From the NCBI RefSeq assembly GCF_001280065.1, contig NZ_LGEA01000124.1, positions 1 through 40,852 of the forward strand: a DNA stretch of 40,852 nucleotides, in the 5' to 3' direction. Position numbers and translations under genes: made by a program. Under the pieces are notes generated by a model. The model was not told where the DNA came from. It did no database searches and was given only the letters and a program-made list of their open reading frames with translations. This document shows positions 1-8,043 of the stretch, one piece after another (position 1 is the stretch's first letter; every line of letters begins with the position of its first letter). The DNA comes from Streptomyces sp. NRRL B-1140 (lineage in GTDB: Bacteria > Actinomycetota > Actinomycetes > Streptomycetales > Streptomycetaceae).

Positions 1-852
1 CCGCTGGGTGCCGATGCAGTTCTGGCCGGCGGCCCAGAACGCGCCGGAGACGCAGGAGGCCACGGCCTCGTCGAGGTCGGCGTCGTCCATGACGATGACG
101 GGGGCGTTGCCGCCCAGGTCCATGGCGAGTTTCTTCAGGCCGGCGGTGCGGGAGATGACCTCGCCGGTGGTGAAGCCGCCGGTGAAGGACACCATGCGCA
201 CGTCGGGGGCGGCCACGATCGCGGCGGCGATGTCGGCATCGCCGTTGACGACGGTGACGATCTCCTCGGGCAGGCCGGCCTCGATGAGGGTGTCGGCCAG
301 GCGCAGGGCGGACAGCGGCGTCAGGGCGGAGGGTTTGAGGATGACCGCGTTGCCGCCGGCGATGGCCGGGCCGAGCTTGTGGGCGACCAGGTTGAGGGGG
401 TCGTTGAAGGGGGTGATGGCGGCGATGATGCCCAGCGGTTCGCGGGTGAACCAGCCCTGCCGCTTCTCCGAGCCCTCATAGGAGTCGAAGGGGATGACCT
501 CGCCGGCGTTGCGCCGTGCCTCGGCCGCGGACAGGGACAGGGTGTTGACGGCACGGGCGACTTCCTTGCGGGCCTGGGTGATGGTCTTGCCGGCCTCGTC
601 GACGATCAGCTGGGCGAAGGACCCGGCGCGCCGCTCGACCAAGCGGGCGGCGCGCTCCAGGACCCCGGCCCTGGAGGCGCGGGAGAGCGCGGCGGCGGTA
701 CGGCGCCCGCGCCTGGCCTGCTGCAGGATGCTGCCAACGGCGCCTGCGTCGACGGTGAGGACCGAGGCGATGACCTCGCCGGTGTAGGGGTTGTGCACGG
801 GCGTGGTGTCGGCGCCGAGTTCGATACCGGGGGGTACGACGGTGTCAGACAC
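1..852 (-). CDS. aldehyde dehydrogenase family protein, 5' part (3' end outside window)
   Basis: Oxidises an aldehyde to an acid with NAD(P)+. 284 codons are visible and the frame runs off the left edge. It begins GTG, with GAAGGAG seven bases upstream. The N-terminal cofactor domain contains ITPFNDPLN (about residues 145-153), then [10 protein letters not shown]. The GQNCIGTQR segment near residue 280 carries the expected catalytic Cys. The conserved ELGG motif, whose Glu is normally the general base, reads DLGG near residue 245, so the acidic residue is one carbon shorter. The start overlaps the end of the upstream short ORF by 8 bases, which suggests translational coupling. It is the last visible gene of a minus-strand acid-sugar catabolic operon, so a small hydroxy- or phospho-aldehyde is a plausible substrate; this is inference. 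The family call is secure, the substrate is not. Confidence 0.9.
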   Translation of the reverse strand, partial: MSDTVVPPGIELGADTTPVHNPYTGEVIASVLTVDAGAVGSILQQARRGRRTAAALSRASRAGVLERAARLVERRAGSFAQLIVDEAGKTITQARKEVARAVNTLSLSAAEARRNAGEVIPFDSYEGSEKRQGWFTREPLGIIAAITPFNDPLNLVAHKLGPAIAGGNAVILKPSALTPLSALRLADTLIEAGLPEEIVTVVNGDADIAAAIVAAPDVRMVSFTGGFTTGEVISRTAGLKKLAMDLGGNAPVIVMDDADLDEAVASCVSGAFWAAGQNCIGTQR

Positions 853-1132
853 GGTGAGTCTCCTTCAGAACGGGGTACGTGGGCGCGGCGTCGTCGTCGG
901 CGTGGCGCTGGCGGTTGGCGATGATGTCCGACAGCAGGGCGTAGGCGGTCTCGATGCGGCCGGCGCCCGGACCGGACACCGCGACGTTGCCGAGGAGGCT
1001 CGGGTCGTGGACGTCGATGGTGCCTCGGGCGCCCGCTCGGCCGCCGCCGATGCGGGCCACGGCCTCATGGGCGGCGGCCCTGGCGGCCGGGTAGGCGGTG
1101 AGGAGTTGTGCGGTGGAGGTCATGTCAATCAC
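845..1132 (-). pseudogene. homoserine dehydrogenase-like C-terminal fragment
   Basis: An open frame of 95 codons starting GTG. The stretch VAVSGPGAGRIETAYALLSD resembles the C-terminal catalytic segment of homoserine dehydrogenases, where GPGAG is followed by an alanine-rich helix. The NAD-binding domain and catalytic Lys of the family (normally 350-430 aa) are absent, so this looks like the tail of a gene that lost its front. Its start overlaps the end of the preceding short ORF by 8 bases, and its stop lies inside the aldehyde dehydrogenase start region, so it still sits in an operon-like chain. It could instead be a small independent protein. Resemblance is by eye only. Confidence 0.45.
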
Positions 1133-1271
1133 TTGCTTTCCTCTGCTCGCAGTCGCGGTAGAACGGCTGCCAGATGCGCGGCGAGACCAGGACGCCGCGC
1201 AGCGGGGCGTTGCCGAAGGTGACGCCCTTGGGGCAAGGTGACCAGGTCAGGGTCGAGGCCGTACCGCTCAT
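1125..1271 (-). CDS. short unrecognised ORF coupled to the isomerase gene
   Basis: A 48-codon ORF whose ATG overlaps the isomerase stop as ATGA, the usual arrangement for translational coupling. The product ends in [18 protein letters not shown], with no family I recognise. Around 1225-1240 a neighbouring frame reads LVTLPQG just before [11 protein letters not shown], so a one-base indel may hide a slightly different protein. Together with the next fragment it may be what remains of one or two larger genes after internal deletion. The function is unknown. The overlap on both sides is the main reason to list it. Confidence 0.35.
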   Translation of the reverse strand: MSGTASTLTWSPCPKGVTFGNAPLRGVLVSPRIWQPFYRDCEQRKASD

Positions 1272-2086
1272 CCTCGTGCGCTTTCTGCTCGGTGGCTGCG
1301 GTAGTCGTCGAGCCATCCGAGACCTTCGCTCGTGCCGGCGCGGGGCCGGTACTCGCAGCCGATCCACCCGTCGAAGCCCAGCTCGTCGACCACCTCAAGC
1401 AAGTGGCGGACGTTGAACTCCCCCTGGTCGGGCTCACCCCGGTCGGGCACGCCCGCGATCTGCAGATGACCGACCCGGCCGGTCGGCAGGTCGCGGCGCA
1501 GTGTCGTGGTGAGGTCGCCCTCGACGATCTGGCAGTGGTAGAGGTCGAGCTGCACCTTGAGGTGGGAGGCTCCCACTTCCCGCACCACGGCATGGGCCTC
1601 GGCCTGGGTGCTCAGGAAGTACCCCGGCATGTCTCGGCCGTTGATCGGCTCGATCAGGACGTCGACGCCGGCCGCGGCGGCCCGCTCCGCGGCCCACGCC
1701 AGGTTGGTCAGGTAGGTGTCGCGGTGCTCGGCCCGCTCGGCCGGTGGCGCGTCCGGCCAAACCAGCCCGGCCATCAGGTGCACCCGCGGGCAACCCAGCG
1801 CCGCCGCGTAATCCAGCGCCCGGTCGACCCCGGAACGCACCTCCGCCTCGCGTCCGGGCAGTGCCGCCATCCCGCGCTCCCCGGACTCCCACGCTCCTGC
1901 GGGTGCGTTGAAGAGCACCTGCACCAAGCCGTGGTCGTCGAGCCGGCGGCGCAGCTCGGCGGCGTCGTACGCATAGGGGAAGAGGTACTCCACGGCCTCG
2001 AAACCGTCAGCCGAGGCCGCGGCGAAGCGGTCGAGGAAATCGTGCTCGGTGTACATCATGGACAGGTTCGCTGCGAACCTCGGCAT
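1268..2086 (-). CDS. hydroxypyruvate isomerase family / 2-oxo-tetronate isomerase-like protein
   Basis: A 272-aa TIM-barrel sugar isomerase/endonuclease-family protein of the Hyi/OtnI type, about the usual family length. The start [21 protein letters not shown] is typical of the family and has AGGAG seven bases upstream; a longer frame to 2251 lacks family resemblance. Candidate metal and acid-base residues include the Glu in [14 protein letters not shown] (about residue 150) and the Asp/His in [13 protein letters not shown]. The neighbouring DUF1537 kinase and class II aldolase match the OtnI-OtnK-aldolase logic of four-carbon acid-sugar catabolism: isomerise a 2-oxo-tetronate, phosphorylate it, and cleave or decarboxylate. 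The aldolase here is FBA-type rather than OtnC-type, so the exact substrate is open. The protein has no signal peptide and should be cytoplasmic. Confidence 0.85.
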   Translation of the reverse strand: MPRFAANLSMMYTEHDFLDRFAAASADGFEAVEYLFPYAYDAAELRRRLDDHGLVQVLFNAPAGAWESGERGMAALPGREAEVRSGVDRALDYAAALGCPRVHLMAGLVWPDAPPAERAEHRDTYLTNLAWAAERAAAAGVDVLIEPINGRDMPGYFLSTQAEAHAVVREVGASHLKVQLDLYHCQIVEGDLTTTLRRDLPTGRVGHLQIAGVPDRGEPDQGEFNVRHLLEVVDELGFDGWIGCEYRPRAGTSEGLGWLDDYRSHRAESARG

Positions 2087-2223
2087 GTTGGCTCCTGTGT
2101 TCCGGCCGGGGACGGCCAAAGGGCTGTGGTTGACGACCTGCTCGTGGTCCGACCCGGCCGTGCTCACCTGCGTGGACGGAAGATCCGGGCGGTGATCCCG
2201 GAGCAGGCCGTCCGGTCGGCCGT

Positions 2224-2973
2224 TCACCTGGCTCCGCAGCCTCCCTGCCATTCCAGGGTCTCGAAGGCCCTCCCTGTGGCATGGGCAGGTTCAGCCGTCT
2301 GCTCGTGCAGCACACGCACCGCGTTCTCCGTTCCGCTGCGCGGGCTCGAGAGCACGGGCTTGCCGACGGCTTCGGCGATCGCGGGAGCCAGCGGTGCCAT
2401 GGATGCCTGGGCCAGCACGATCACATCGGCCTCGGTGGCCAGCGCCCGTGCCCCGTCCAGCACCATCGCGTCGTGGCGGTCGCGGTCACCGGACATCAAC
2501 ACCGAGAAGGCGCCCTCGCACAGCCGCTCCTGGACGGTGATGTCGCGGCCGGCCGCCCGGGCCTTGTCCTCGACGAGGGCACGGGTCGGCGGCAGCGTCG
2601 TGGGGACCGTCGCCAGGACGCCGATGACGTCCGCGGTCTCGACCGCGGACGCGGTCATCGCGTCGTCGATCTTGACGATCGGGACGGAGACGAGGCGTCG
2701 GGCCACGTCGATGGCCGGGCCGACCGAGGAGCAGGCGGAGAAGATGACGTCGGCGCCCGCGGCCTGCGCGGCCTGGGCCAGGTGCACCATGCGCTGCGTG
2801 CTGGCAGGTGAGACCTCACCGTCGCGCACTACGGCTGCGAGCACGTCGCTGTCGACGAAGTGCAGGACCTTGGCGTCCGGCGCGAGTTCCGCGAGGTACT
2901 CGTTGATGATCGAATCGGGGCTGGCGAACAGCAAACTGGTGTGCAACACAGCGATCGAGGCAGTGGTGGACAT
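2224..2973 (-). CDS. Asp/Glu/hydantoin racemase family protein
   Basis: A 249-aa cytoplasmic protein; ATG preceded by GGAG at five bases. The N-terminal half contains FSACSSVGP (Cys near residue 81), matching the first catalytic Cys of the aspartate/hydantoin racemase superfamily. At the second site the sequence reads [14 protein letters not shown], with no Cys, so a two-base racemase mechanism is doubtful. Family members with one Cys act as decarboxylases or isomerases, or are uncharacterised. The gene sits between the aldolase and the isomerase, 137 bases before the latter, in an operon-like run. An amino- or hydroxy-acid epimerase or decarboxylase role in the same pathway is an inference. 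C-terminal residues after about 235 are low-complexity. Confidence 0.82.
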   Translation of the reverse strand: MSTTASIAVLHTSLLFASPDSIINEYLAELAPDAKVLHFVDSDVLAAVVRDGEVSPASTQRMVHLAQAAQAAGADVIFSACSSVGPAIDVARRLVSVPIVKIDDAMTASAVETADVIGVLATVPTTLPPTRALVEDKARAAGRDITVQERLCEGAFSVLMSGDRDRHDAMVLDGARALATEADVIVLAQASMAPLAPAIAEAVGKPVLSSPRSGTENAVRVLHEQTAEPAHATGRAFETLEWQGGCGAR

Positions 2974-3140
2974 GGTGGCTCCAACAGGGTGCGGGTATCG
3001 GCCCGCGTGCCGATTTGGGCACGAGAGCGCGGGACGGAGTGGTGCGGACCGCGCACAGCGCGCACGGCCGGGGCTGGACGACGATCTTGTGTCCGCCGGT
3101 GCGGTGCGGTGCGGCTCCAGGCGGCGGGGCCGCGTTCAGG

Positions 3141-4013
3141 TCATGCGTCTGCCCCCTCGGCGCGGGGGCTCAGGCGGCCGATGACCTCTAGGGCGGCGTC
3201 CCGGACCGCGTCGCGGCCCGCCGCCCACAGGGAGACGACGTTGGAGCCGGACAACGCGGACGGGAGCGTCTCGCGGGTGGCCTCCAGGTAGGCGCGGCGC
3301 AGTTCGGCGTTGACGTTGACCTTGGCGACGCCTCGGGCGAGGGCGCCGTGCAGTTCCTCGACGGGCAGGCCGCTGGCGCCGTGCAGGACGAGCGGGACGA
3401 GCGGGACGGTTACGGCCTCGTGGATCGCGGCCAGCCGCTCCAGGTCCAGGCGGACCGGGTGCTGGGTGAAGCCGTGGACGTTGCCGACGGCGACTGCGAG
3501 CGCGTCCACGCCTGTCGCGGCCACGAATTCGGCCGCCTGCTGCGGGTCGGTCATCGCCGCGGTGTGCGCGACTGCGTTGGTGGAGACGTCCTCGTCGCCC
3601 GGCAGGGCACCGAGCTCGGCCTCCACCCAGGCACCATGGTCGCGGGCCCGGCGGACGGCCTCCTTCGTCAAGGCGATGTTCTCGGCGAACGGCAGGTGGG
3701 AGCCGTCGACCATGACGGAGGTGTAGCCCGCCTCCAGGCAGGCCGTGATCTCGTCCAGGTCCCGGCTGTGGTCGAGGTGCACACCGAGGCGGGCGGCGGA
3801 GTGTCCGGCCGCGTGCAGCGCCAGCCGCATCAGGGCCTCGCGCCCTGCGTGCTTGAAGGGGCTGGAGCCCGCCTGGATGATCACCGGCCGTCCGGCGGTC
3901 TCGGCGGCGGCCGTGATGCCCTGGACGGTCTCCAGGTTGTAGGCGACGAACCCGGGCAGGGCGTGACCGGCGGCCGCGGCCTCCTTCAGGGCCTCGGTTC
4001 CGTGCAGCAGCAT
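3141..4013 (-). CDS. class II fructose-bisphosphate/tagatose-bisphosphate aldolase family protein
   Basis: A 290-aa zinc-dependent aldolase of the FbaA/GatY/KbaY fold, full length. Zinc ligands and active-site elements are visible: HLDHSRD near residue 80, VEAELG near 130, VGNVHGF near 180 and LVLHGASGL near 210. The catalytic Asp would be within HLDH. A NVNAEL segment near 235 matches the substrate phosphate loop. The ATG overlaps the upstream kinase stop as TGATG, so the two are translationally coupled. This supports a step in which the kinase product is cleaved to a triose phosphate plus an aldehyde, which the aldehyde dehydrogenase could then oxidise. The substrate cannot be read from sequence. 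Confidence 0.9.
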   Translation of the reverse strand: MLLHGTEALKEAAAAGHALPGFVAYNLETVQGITAAAETAGRPVIIQAGSSPFKHAGREALMRLALHAAGHSAARLGVHLDHSRDLDEITACLEAGYTSVMVDGSHLPFAENIALTKEAVRRARDHGAWVEAELGALPGDEDVSTNAVAHTAAMTDPQQAAEFVAATGVDALAVAVGNVHGFTQHPVRLDLERLAAIHEAVTVPLVPLVLHGASGLPVEELHGALARGVAKVNVNAELRRAYLEATRETLPSALSGSNVVSLWAAGRDAVRDAALEVIGRLSPRAEGADA

Positions 4014-5461
4014 CAGGCACTCCTGAGCAGGTCGAGGGCGTCGGCTAGGGCGTCGGCGCCCCCGACGTTCCCGGCGAAGACGATGTAGGGGATGCCGGCC
4101 GCGGGGCCGTCCACCGGCTCCCAGAGCGAGACGATGCCCGGCAGCAGCGTGCCCCGGGCCCAGGCACGGCGGATCCCGAGGCCGTGGGTGGCGGTGTCGC
4201 TGGAGGTGATACCGCCCTTGGCAACGACGAAAGCGGGCCGCCGGGCGGCGTTGACCTGGCGCACGGCCTCAACGAGCGCGGCGGAGACCTTGCGGGAGAT
4301 CGCCAGACTGTCGTCCGCGTCGGCACCCGTCACCAGCGTGCGAGAGGTGCGGATCACGGCGTCGGCCGAGTCCAGCGCGCCGGCGGCCGCGGCCGCGACC
4401 TCGGCGATGTGGGCGTCACGCCGCTCCTCGTCGAGCAGCAAGGCCACGTCCAGCTCGTACTCGGCGATCCCGCCGCGCTCCCGCAGCCGGTCCAACTGCC
4501 GTGTCGTCAGCGCGACATGAGACCCCACGACGACGAGACCGTGCGGCGCGTCCCCGTGCAGCGGGCGCAGTTCGGCCGGGGTGAGCGGTGCCCGCCCGGC
4601 CTGTCCGGCGCGGGCCCTGACGAAGGACGGCCCGACCCGGTACAGCAGCCGCGTGCCGTTCTCCTCCGCCTGAGCGAGGGCCAGGGCCAGCACCCGCAGA
4701 TCCTCGTCGCACACCGCGTCGACCACGGCCACCCGTCCGCCGCGCAGCGAGGACAGCAGCCGCGCCGTGTGCCCCGGGCCGCCACCGCGCAGGTCGTCGA
4801 GGGTGACGCGCAGGACCTCCTCCGCGGGCATGCGTCCGCCCGTCTTCTCCTCCACCCACTCGGGCAGCGACGAGCTGCGGTAACCGAAGGTCGCGTCGCG
4901 GGCGAACTCGCTCATCCCGACCGGCAGCAGTCCCTCGGCCGTCCGCATCCAGTGGTTCGAGCCGACGGTCAGCCGACCCGCCTCGATGTAGGCGGGGACC
5001 AGCACCACACCGTCGGGAGCACCTGCGCCCAGCCCGGTCAGCTCCTCGGCGAGGACATCGGTCTCCAGCGGGAAGTGACCGCGCAGCGTCGAGTCCCCAC
5101 GGCTGGCCAGGACGTAGCCGGTGCCCTCGGCCACAGCGGCCGCGTGCAGGGCACGGACCACCTCGCGGTTGCGGGCGGCCGCGTCCTCGGGCGACAGACT
5201 GCGCGTGTTGGTGAGGACGAAGAAGACGGCACTGTCCTGGCGCAGCGCCCAGCGCAGGTCGTCCACCGTCCAGGACGTCAGGACGGGCACGTCGGCGACC
5301 GTCTGGGTGCCGGTGGGATCGTCGTCGAGGACGACGAGACGGGGACCACCGGATATCCGGGCGGCCACTTCCGCGGCGCTCACCTCACGGACTGGGGGCA
5401 GCCCTTGAAGCACCGCTGCCTCGGGGACGGGCCGCGTCTGGGCATGGAGGGGTAGAGACAT
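4013..5461 (-). CDS. four-carbon acid sugar kinase family protein (DUF1537)
   Basis: A 482-aa protein matching the four-carbon acid-sugar kinase family (OtnK/DtnK/LtnD type). VVLDDDPTGTQTVADV near residue 45 is the hallmark N-terminal substrate-domain motif. SRGDSTLRGHFPLE near 120 is the second signature, and KGGITSSDTATHGLG near 415 belongs to the C-terminal nucleotide-binding domain. I chose the ATG at 5461 because AGGA lies seven bases upstream; another ATG 18 bases earlier has no ribosome site. Family members phosphorylate threonate, erythronate or 2-oxo-tetronate. Tight coupling to the aldolase and nearness to an OtnI-like isomerase fit that role. Confidence 0.9.
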   Translation of the reverse strand: MSLPLHAQTRPVPEAAVLQGLPPVREVSAAEVAARISGGPRLVVLDDDPTGTQTVADVPVLTSWTVDDLRWALRQDSAVFFVLTNTRSLSPEDAAARNREVVRALHAAAVAEGTGYVLASRGDSTLRGHFPLETDVLAEELTGLGAGAPDGVVLVPAYIEAGRLTVGSNHWMRTAEGLLPVGMSEFARDATFGYRSSSLPEWVEEKTGGRMPAEEVLRVTLDDLRGGGPGHTARLLSSLRGGRVAVVDAVCDEDLRVLALALAQAEENGTRLLYRVGPSFVRARAGQAGRAPLTPAELRPLHGDAPHGLVVVGSHVALTTRQLDRLRERGGIAEYELDVALLLDEERRDAHIAEVAAAAAGALDSADAVIRTSRTLVTGADADDSLAISRKVSAALVEAVRQVNAARRPAFVVAKGGITSSDTATHGLGIRRAWARGTLLPGIVSLWEPVDGPAAGIPYIVFAGNVGGADALADALDLLRSA

Positions 5462-5525
5462 GGCGAATTCCTGCTCCATTACGGGTAGTTAGGGGGAGCG
5501 TCAGTCGGGGTCGCGCTTGATCACG

Positions 5526-6909
5526 TCACACCAGGGCCTGACCGGGTCCCGCGACTGCCTCGGGACACAGCAGCTCGGCGAGGGCGCAGGCAGGCAGCAG
5601 GCCCTTGTCCAGGACGAGTTCGGCGACCCCGCGTCCGGTGGCGAGGGCCTCCGTGGCGATGCCGGTGGCCGCCTCGTAGCCGATGTACGGGTTGAGGGCG
5701 GTGACCAGGCCGATCGAGTTCTCCACCGCCGCCCGCAGCGCCTGGGTGTTGGCCGTGATCCCCGCGGACGCACCGCTCGGCGAGCGCCAGGCACGCGCGC
5801 TGCAGGTGCATGATGCTCTTCGAGAAGGAGTGCCAGATGACCGGTTCGAAGGCGTTGAGCTGGAGCTGCCCGGTCTCGGCGGCCTCGAAGGCGACCTGGT
5901 TGACGACCTCCGGGATCACCGGGTTGACCTTGCCCGGCATGGTCGACGAACCGGCCTGTACGGGCGGCAGGTTGATCTCGCCGAGCCCGGCGCGCGGCCC
6001 GGACGACAGCAGCCGCAGGTCGTTGCAGCTCTTGGACAGCTTGACCGCGATCCGCTTGAGCACACCCGACATCTGCACGAACGCCCCGCAGTCCTGGATG
6101 GCTTCCACCAGGTTGGCGGCGGTGACCAGCACCAGCCCGGTGATGACGGCGAGGTGGCGGCGGGCGGCCTCGGCGTAGCCGGCGGGGGCGTTGAGACCGG
6201 TGCTGATCGCGGTGGCACCGAGGTCGATCTCGTGAATCAGCTCCACGGCCTCGGAGAGCCGGCTGCGGTCCTCCTCCAGCATGAGCGCGTATGCCGAGAA
6301 CTCCTGCCCCAGCGTCATCGGCACGGCGTCCTGCAGCTGAGTGCGGCCCATCTTCAGCACGTCACGGAACTGAACCGCATTGGCCGCGAAAGCGTCCTGC
6401 AGCACCGCCATCGCCTTCAGCAGCCCGCGCACCGCATACACTGTCGCGATCTTGACGGCGGTCGGATAGACGTCATTGGTGGACTGGCCGAGGTTGACGT
6501 CCCGGTTGGGGTGTAGGTGCTCGAACTGGCCCTTGGCGTGCCCCAGCAGCTCCAGCGCGCGGTTCGCCACGACCTCGTTGGCGTTCATGTTGGTGGAGGT
6601 GCCGGCGCCGCCGTGGATGACGTCGACGACGAACTGGTCGTGCAGCTTGCCCTCACGGATCTCACGGCAGGCCGCCGCGATGGCGGCCGCCTTCCGCGGC
6701 TCCAGCAGGCCGCGTTCCTCGTTCGCCAGGGCGGCTGCCTCCTTCACGGCGGCCAGAGCGTCGATCAGATGCGGGCAGGCGGCAATCGGCGTGCCTGAGA
6801 TGGCGAAGTTCTCCCGAGCGCGCAGGGTGTGGATGCCCCAGTACGCCTCGGCGGGGACGTCGCGGTCGCCGAGCAGGTCGTGCTCGCTGCGGTGCGCTAC
6901 GGCGGTCAT
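5526..6909 (-). CDS. aspA: aspartate ammonia-lyase, frameshifted near the 3' end
   Basis: Catalyses reversible deamination of L-aspartate to fumarate. The N-terminus EHDLLGDRDVPAEAYWGIHT and the signature AGSSTMPGKVNPVIPE are diagnostic of AspA rather than fumarase. The initiating ATG is at 6909, with a weak GAAGG upstream. Frame 0 is good to about codon 381. Then one extra C near 5766 shifts it, and homology (NSIGLVTALNPYIGYEAA...) continues in another frame to the stop at 5526, giving about 460 aa, the family length. In frame 0 the product would end at 5521 with an unrelated arginine-rich tail. This is a single-base insertion or a sequencing error. It is the promoter-proximal gene of the operon; the kinase start follows after a 64-base gap. 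Confidence 0.85.
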
Positions 6910-7042
6910 GGCAGGCCGGGCCTTCTCTCGGAGCGTGTTCAAGCGTGCGGGTGCGTGGCGTGCGGCAAGGGGGCGGGCGAAGCACGACCCGCAGGGGCGG
7001 TGGGGACTTGCCACGATCACGCCGCGAAAAGTCTGGGCAGTG

Positions 7043-7234
7043 TCACCGCCGTCGGTATCGGCTCAGAACGACTCGTCCTTCGCCTTGTCGCAGGCGCCGC
7101 CGGACGGCAGGAACCAGGCGGTGGCGTCGTGGAAGGGGACGGGCACCATCGCCGAATCGCCGGGTGGGCGGCAGGACCTCGGCCCGGAGGCCGTCACCGG
7201 GGACGAGGGCGAGGCGGTGGTTCTGGTTCGTCAC
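7043..7234 (-). pseudogene. tartrate/D-malate dehydrogenase-like N-terminal remnant (copy 1)
   Basis: The frame begins GTG at 7234 with MTNQNHRLALVPGDG, the standard opening of beta-decarboxylating dehydrogenases (isocitrate, isopropylmalate and tartrate dehydrogenase family), where PGDG contacts the cofactor. Resemblance is lost after about 25 residues and the frame stops at 63 codons, against 350 aa in intact members. Its first 15 codons and about 65 bases of upstream sequence are repeated in inverted orientation at 7464-7560. A decayed or internally deleted gene is the best reading. Confidence 0.6.
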
Positions 7235-7299
7235 AGGCCGATTGCAGCAGCAGGCCGGGCAGCGCGTCCAAGACTCAATCCCGATGTGCCTTATAAGGC
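7213..7299 (-). repeat. inverted repeat arm 1: promoter region plus dehydrogenase start codons
   Basis: Read on the minus strand, this stretch aligns with plus-strand 7464-7560. The order is the same: CTTATAAG, then GTCTTGGACG, TGCTGCAATCG, a start codon, GACGAACCA, and the codons for HR.AL.PGD. The distance from CTTATAAG to the start codon is 56-57 bases in both arms. About 70-75% of positions agree by eye. This is a duplicated regulatory region with gene start, in head-to-head orientation. Confidence 0.75.
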
Positions 7300-7311
7300 C
7301 GCCCTATAAGG
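7289..7311. promoter_or_regulatory. CCTTATAAGG palindrome and adjacent half-like copy
   Basis: CCTTATAAGG (7289-7298) is a perfect palindrome, followed by CCTATAAGG at 7303-7311. A further CTTATAAG lies at 7468-7475. A/T-rich palindromes are conspicuous in this GC-rich DNA. They lie at matching distances upstream of the two dehydrogenase-like starts, as expected for operators. A LysR-type fragment lies between the arms, so a LysR protein is one candidate binder, as is a GntR-type regulator. Confidence 0.55.
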
Positions 7312-7458
7312 CGGCTTTATCGCGGCTCCGTGGGCGCCCGCGTCCTGGACATCGAGCCGGAGAACACCTTGGACATCGCCCTCGTCGCCCGCCGCGGTCT
7401 CCTGTCGCCCGCAGCCGCCGCGTTCGTCACGGCCGCGACCTCGACCACCGACAGCTGA
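7312..7458 (+). pseudogene. LysR-type regulator C-terminal remnant
   Basis: This frame encodes LDIALVARRGLLSPAAAAF followed by a short Ala/Thr tail and TGA. That pattern is typical of the extreme C-terminus of LysR-type regulators. No helix-turn-helix or effector domain precedes it: the frame opens directly beside the CCTATAAGG motif, so at least 250 codons are missing. It lies between the two inverted promoter arms, suggesting that the original arrangement was regulator plus target genes, later collapsed by deletion. Confidence 0.45.
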
Positions 7459-7463
7459 TAGGC

Positions 7464-7560
7464 ACCGCTTATAAGACAGATCCGCTTTGCGTCTTGGACG
7501 TCCCACGGACCACCCTGCTGCAATCGACGCCATGACGACGAACCACCGGATCGCCCTGAT
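7464..7560 (+). repeat. inverted repeat arm 2: promoter region plus dehydrogenase start codons
   Basis: Counterpart of the minus-strand arm at 7213-7299. It holds CTTATAAG at 7468-7475, GTCTTGGACG, TGCTGCAATCG and then ATG at 7532 with the codons for TTNHRIALIPGD. Similar spacing and sequence show that the two arms descend from one promoter-gene start unit. Confidence 0.75.
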
Positions 7561-7633
7561 CCCGGGCGACGATGTTCTCGGCCGCCGCCACGGCTTCAGC
7601 CTGTCCTACACGTCGTACGACTGGTCGTGCGAG
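7532..7633 (+). pseudogene. tartrate/D-malate dehydrogenase-like N-terminal remnant (copy 2)
   Basis: It opens MTTNHRIALIPGDD and continues RRHGFSLSYTSYDWSCER. Both stretches are typical of the first 60 residues of TtuC/DmlA-type dehydrogenases, in which F.W.C or DWSC follows the first helix. The residues normally between them (the IGxEV helix) are missing, so an internal deletion of about 15-20 codons has occurred. After the DWSCER segment the frame passes into unrelated sequence. The catalytic Lys/Tyr and metal-binding Asp residues are absent, so no activity is possible. Confidence 0.6.
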
Positions 7634-7999
7634 CGGACGAGGAGGCCGGTCTCGCGCAGTCGGCGCGGGATCAGGTCGACGAGCAGGCCGACGCGGGCCG
7701 GCCCTCACAGGCCGTCGATGTAGCGCTCAAGGCGCCGATCCACGCGGTACTCACGGCTGAGGACGCCAGGCCTACAAGCCGCGCTACCAGGCGTTCGAGT
7801 ACATGTTCAAGCAGCTCAACTGCCGGCCGGACGAAATCCTGCACGTCTCCGGGAGCCCCCGCTATGACTTGATGGTCGCCACGACCTGGGCATCAAGCAC
7901 AAGGTCTTCGTCAACCGCGGATACGAGCTCGGCACGCCCGGTTACGGCTACCACCAGGTCGACCTGCTCTCCCAGGTCCCTCCGCTGCTCGGCCTCTGA
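7627..7999 (+). pseudogene. HAD-family (2-haloacid dehalogenase-like) hydrolase C-terminal remnant
   Basis: Stitching three frames gives DVALKAPIHAVLTAEDA, AYKPRYQAFEYMFKQLN, EILHVSGSPRYDLM, HDLGIKHKVFVNRGYE and a C-terminus LLSQVPPLLGL. The KPRYQAF Lys and the S.RYDLM..HDLG Asp belong to HAD motifs III and IV. One base appears to be lost near 7771 and another near 7882. The N-terminal nucleophile motif DxDx(T/V) is not present, so the gene is both truncated and frameshifted. It ends 44 bases before the next gene. Confidence 0.6.
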
Positions 8000-8043
8000 C
8001 CCGCACTGTCCCCGTTCTCACCGCACGTTTTCCAGGAGCAGCA

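Noticed and set aside
1238..3184. Long plus-strand open frame of 648 codons
   Set aside because: Antisense to the isomerase and racemase-family genes, with an Arg/Val/Gly-rich composition and no family resemblance. It is a GC-bias shadow.
4184..5455. Plus-strand open frame of 423 codons
   Set aside because: Antisense to the acid-sugar kinase, low-complexity translation.
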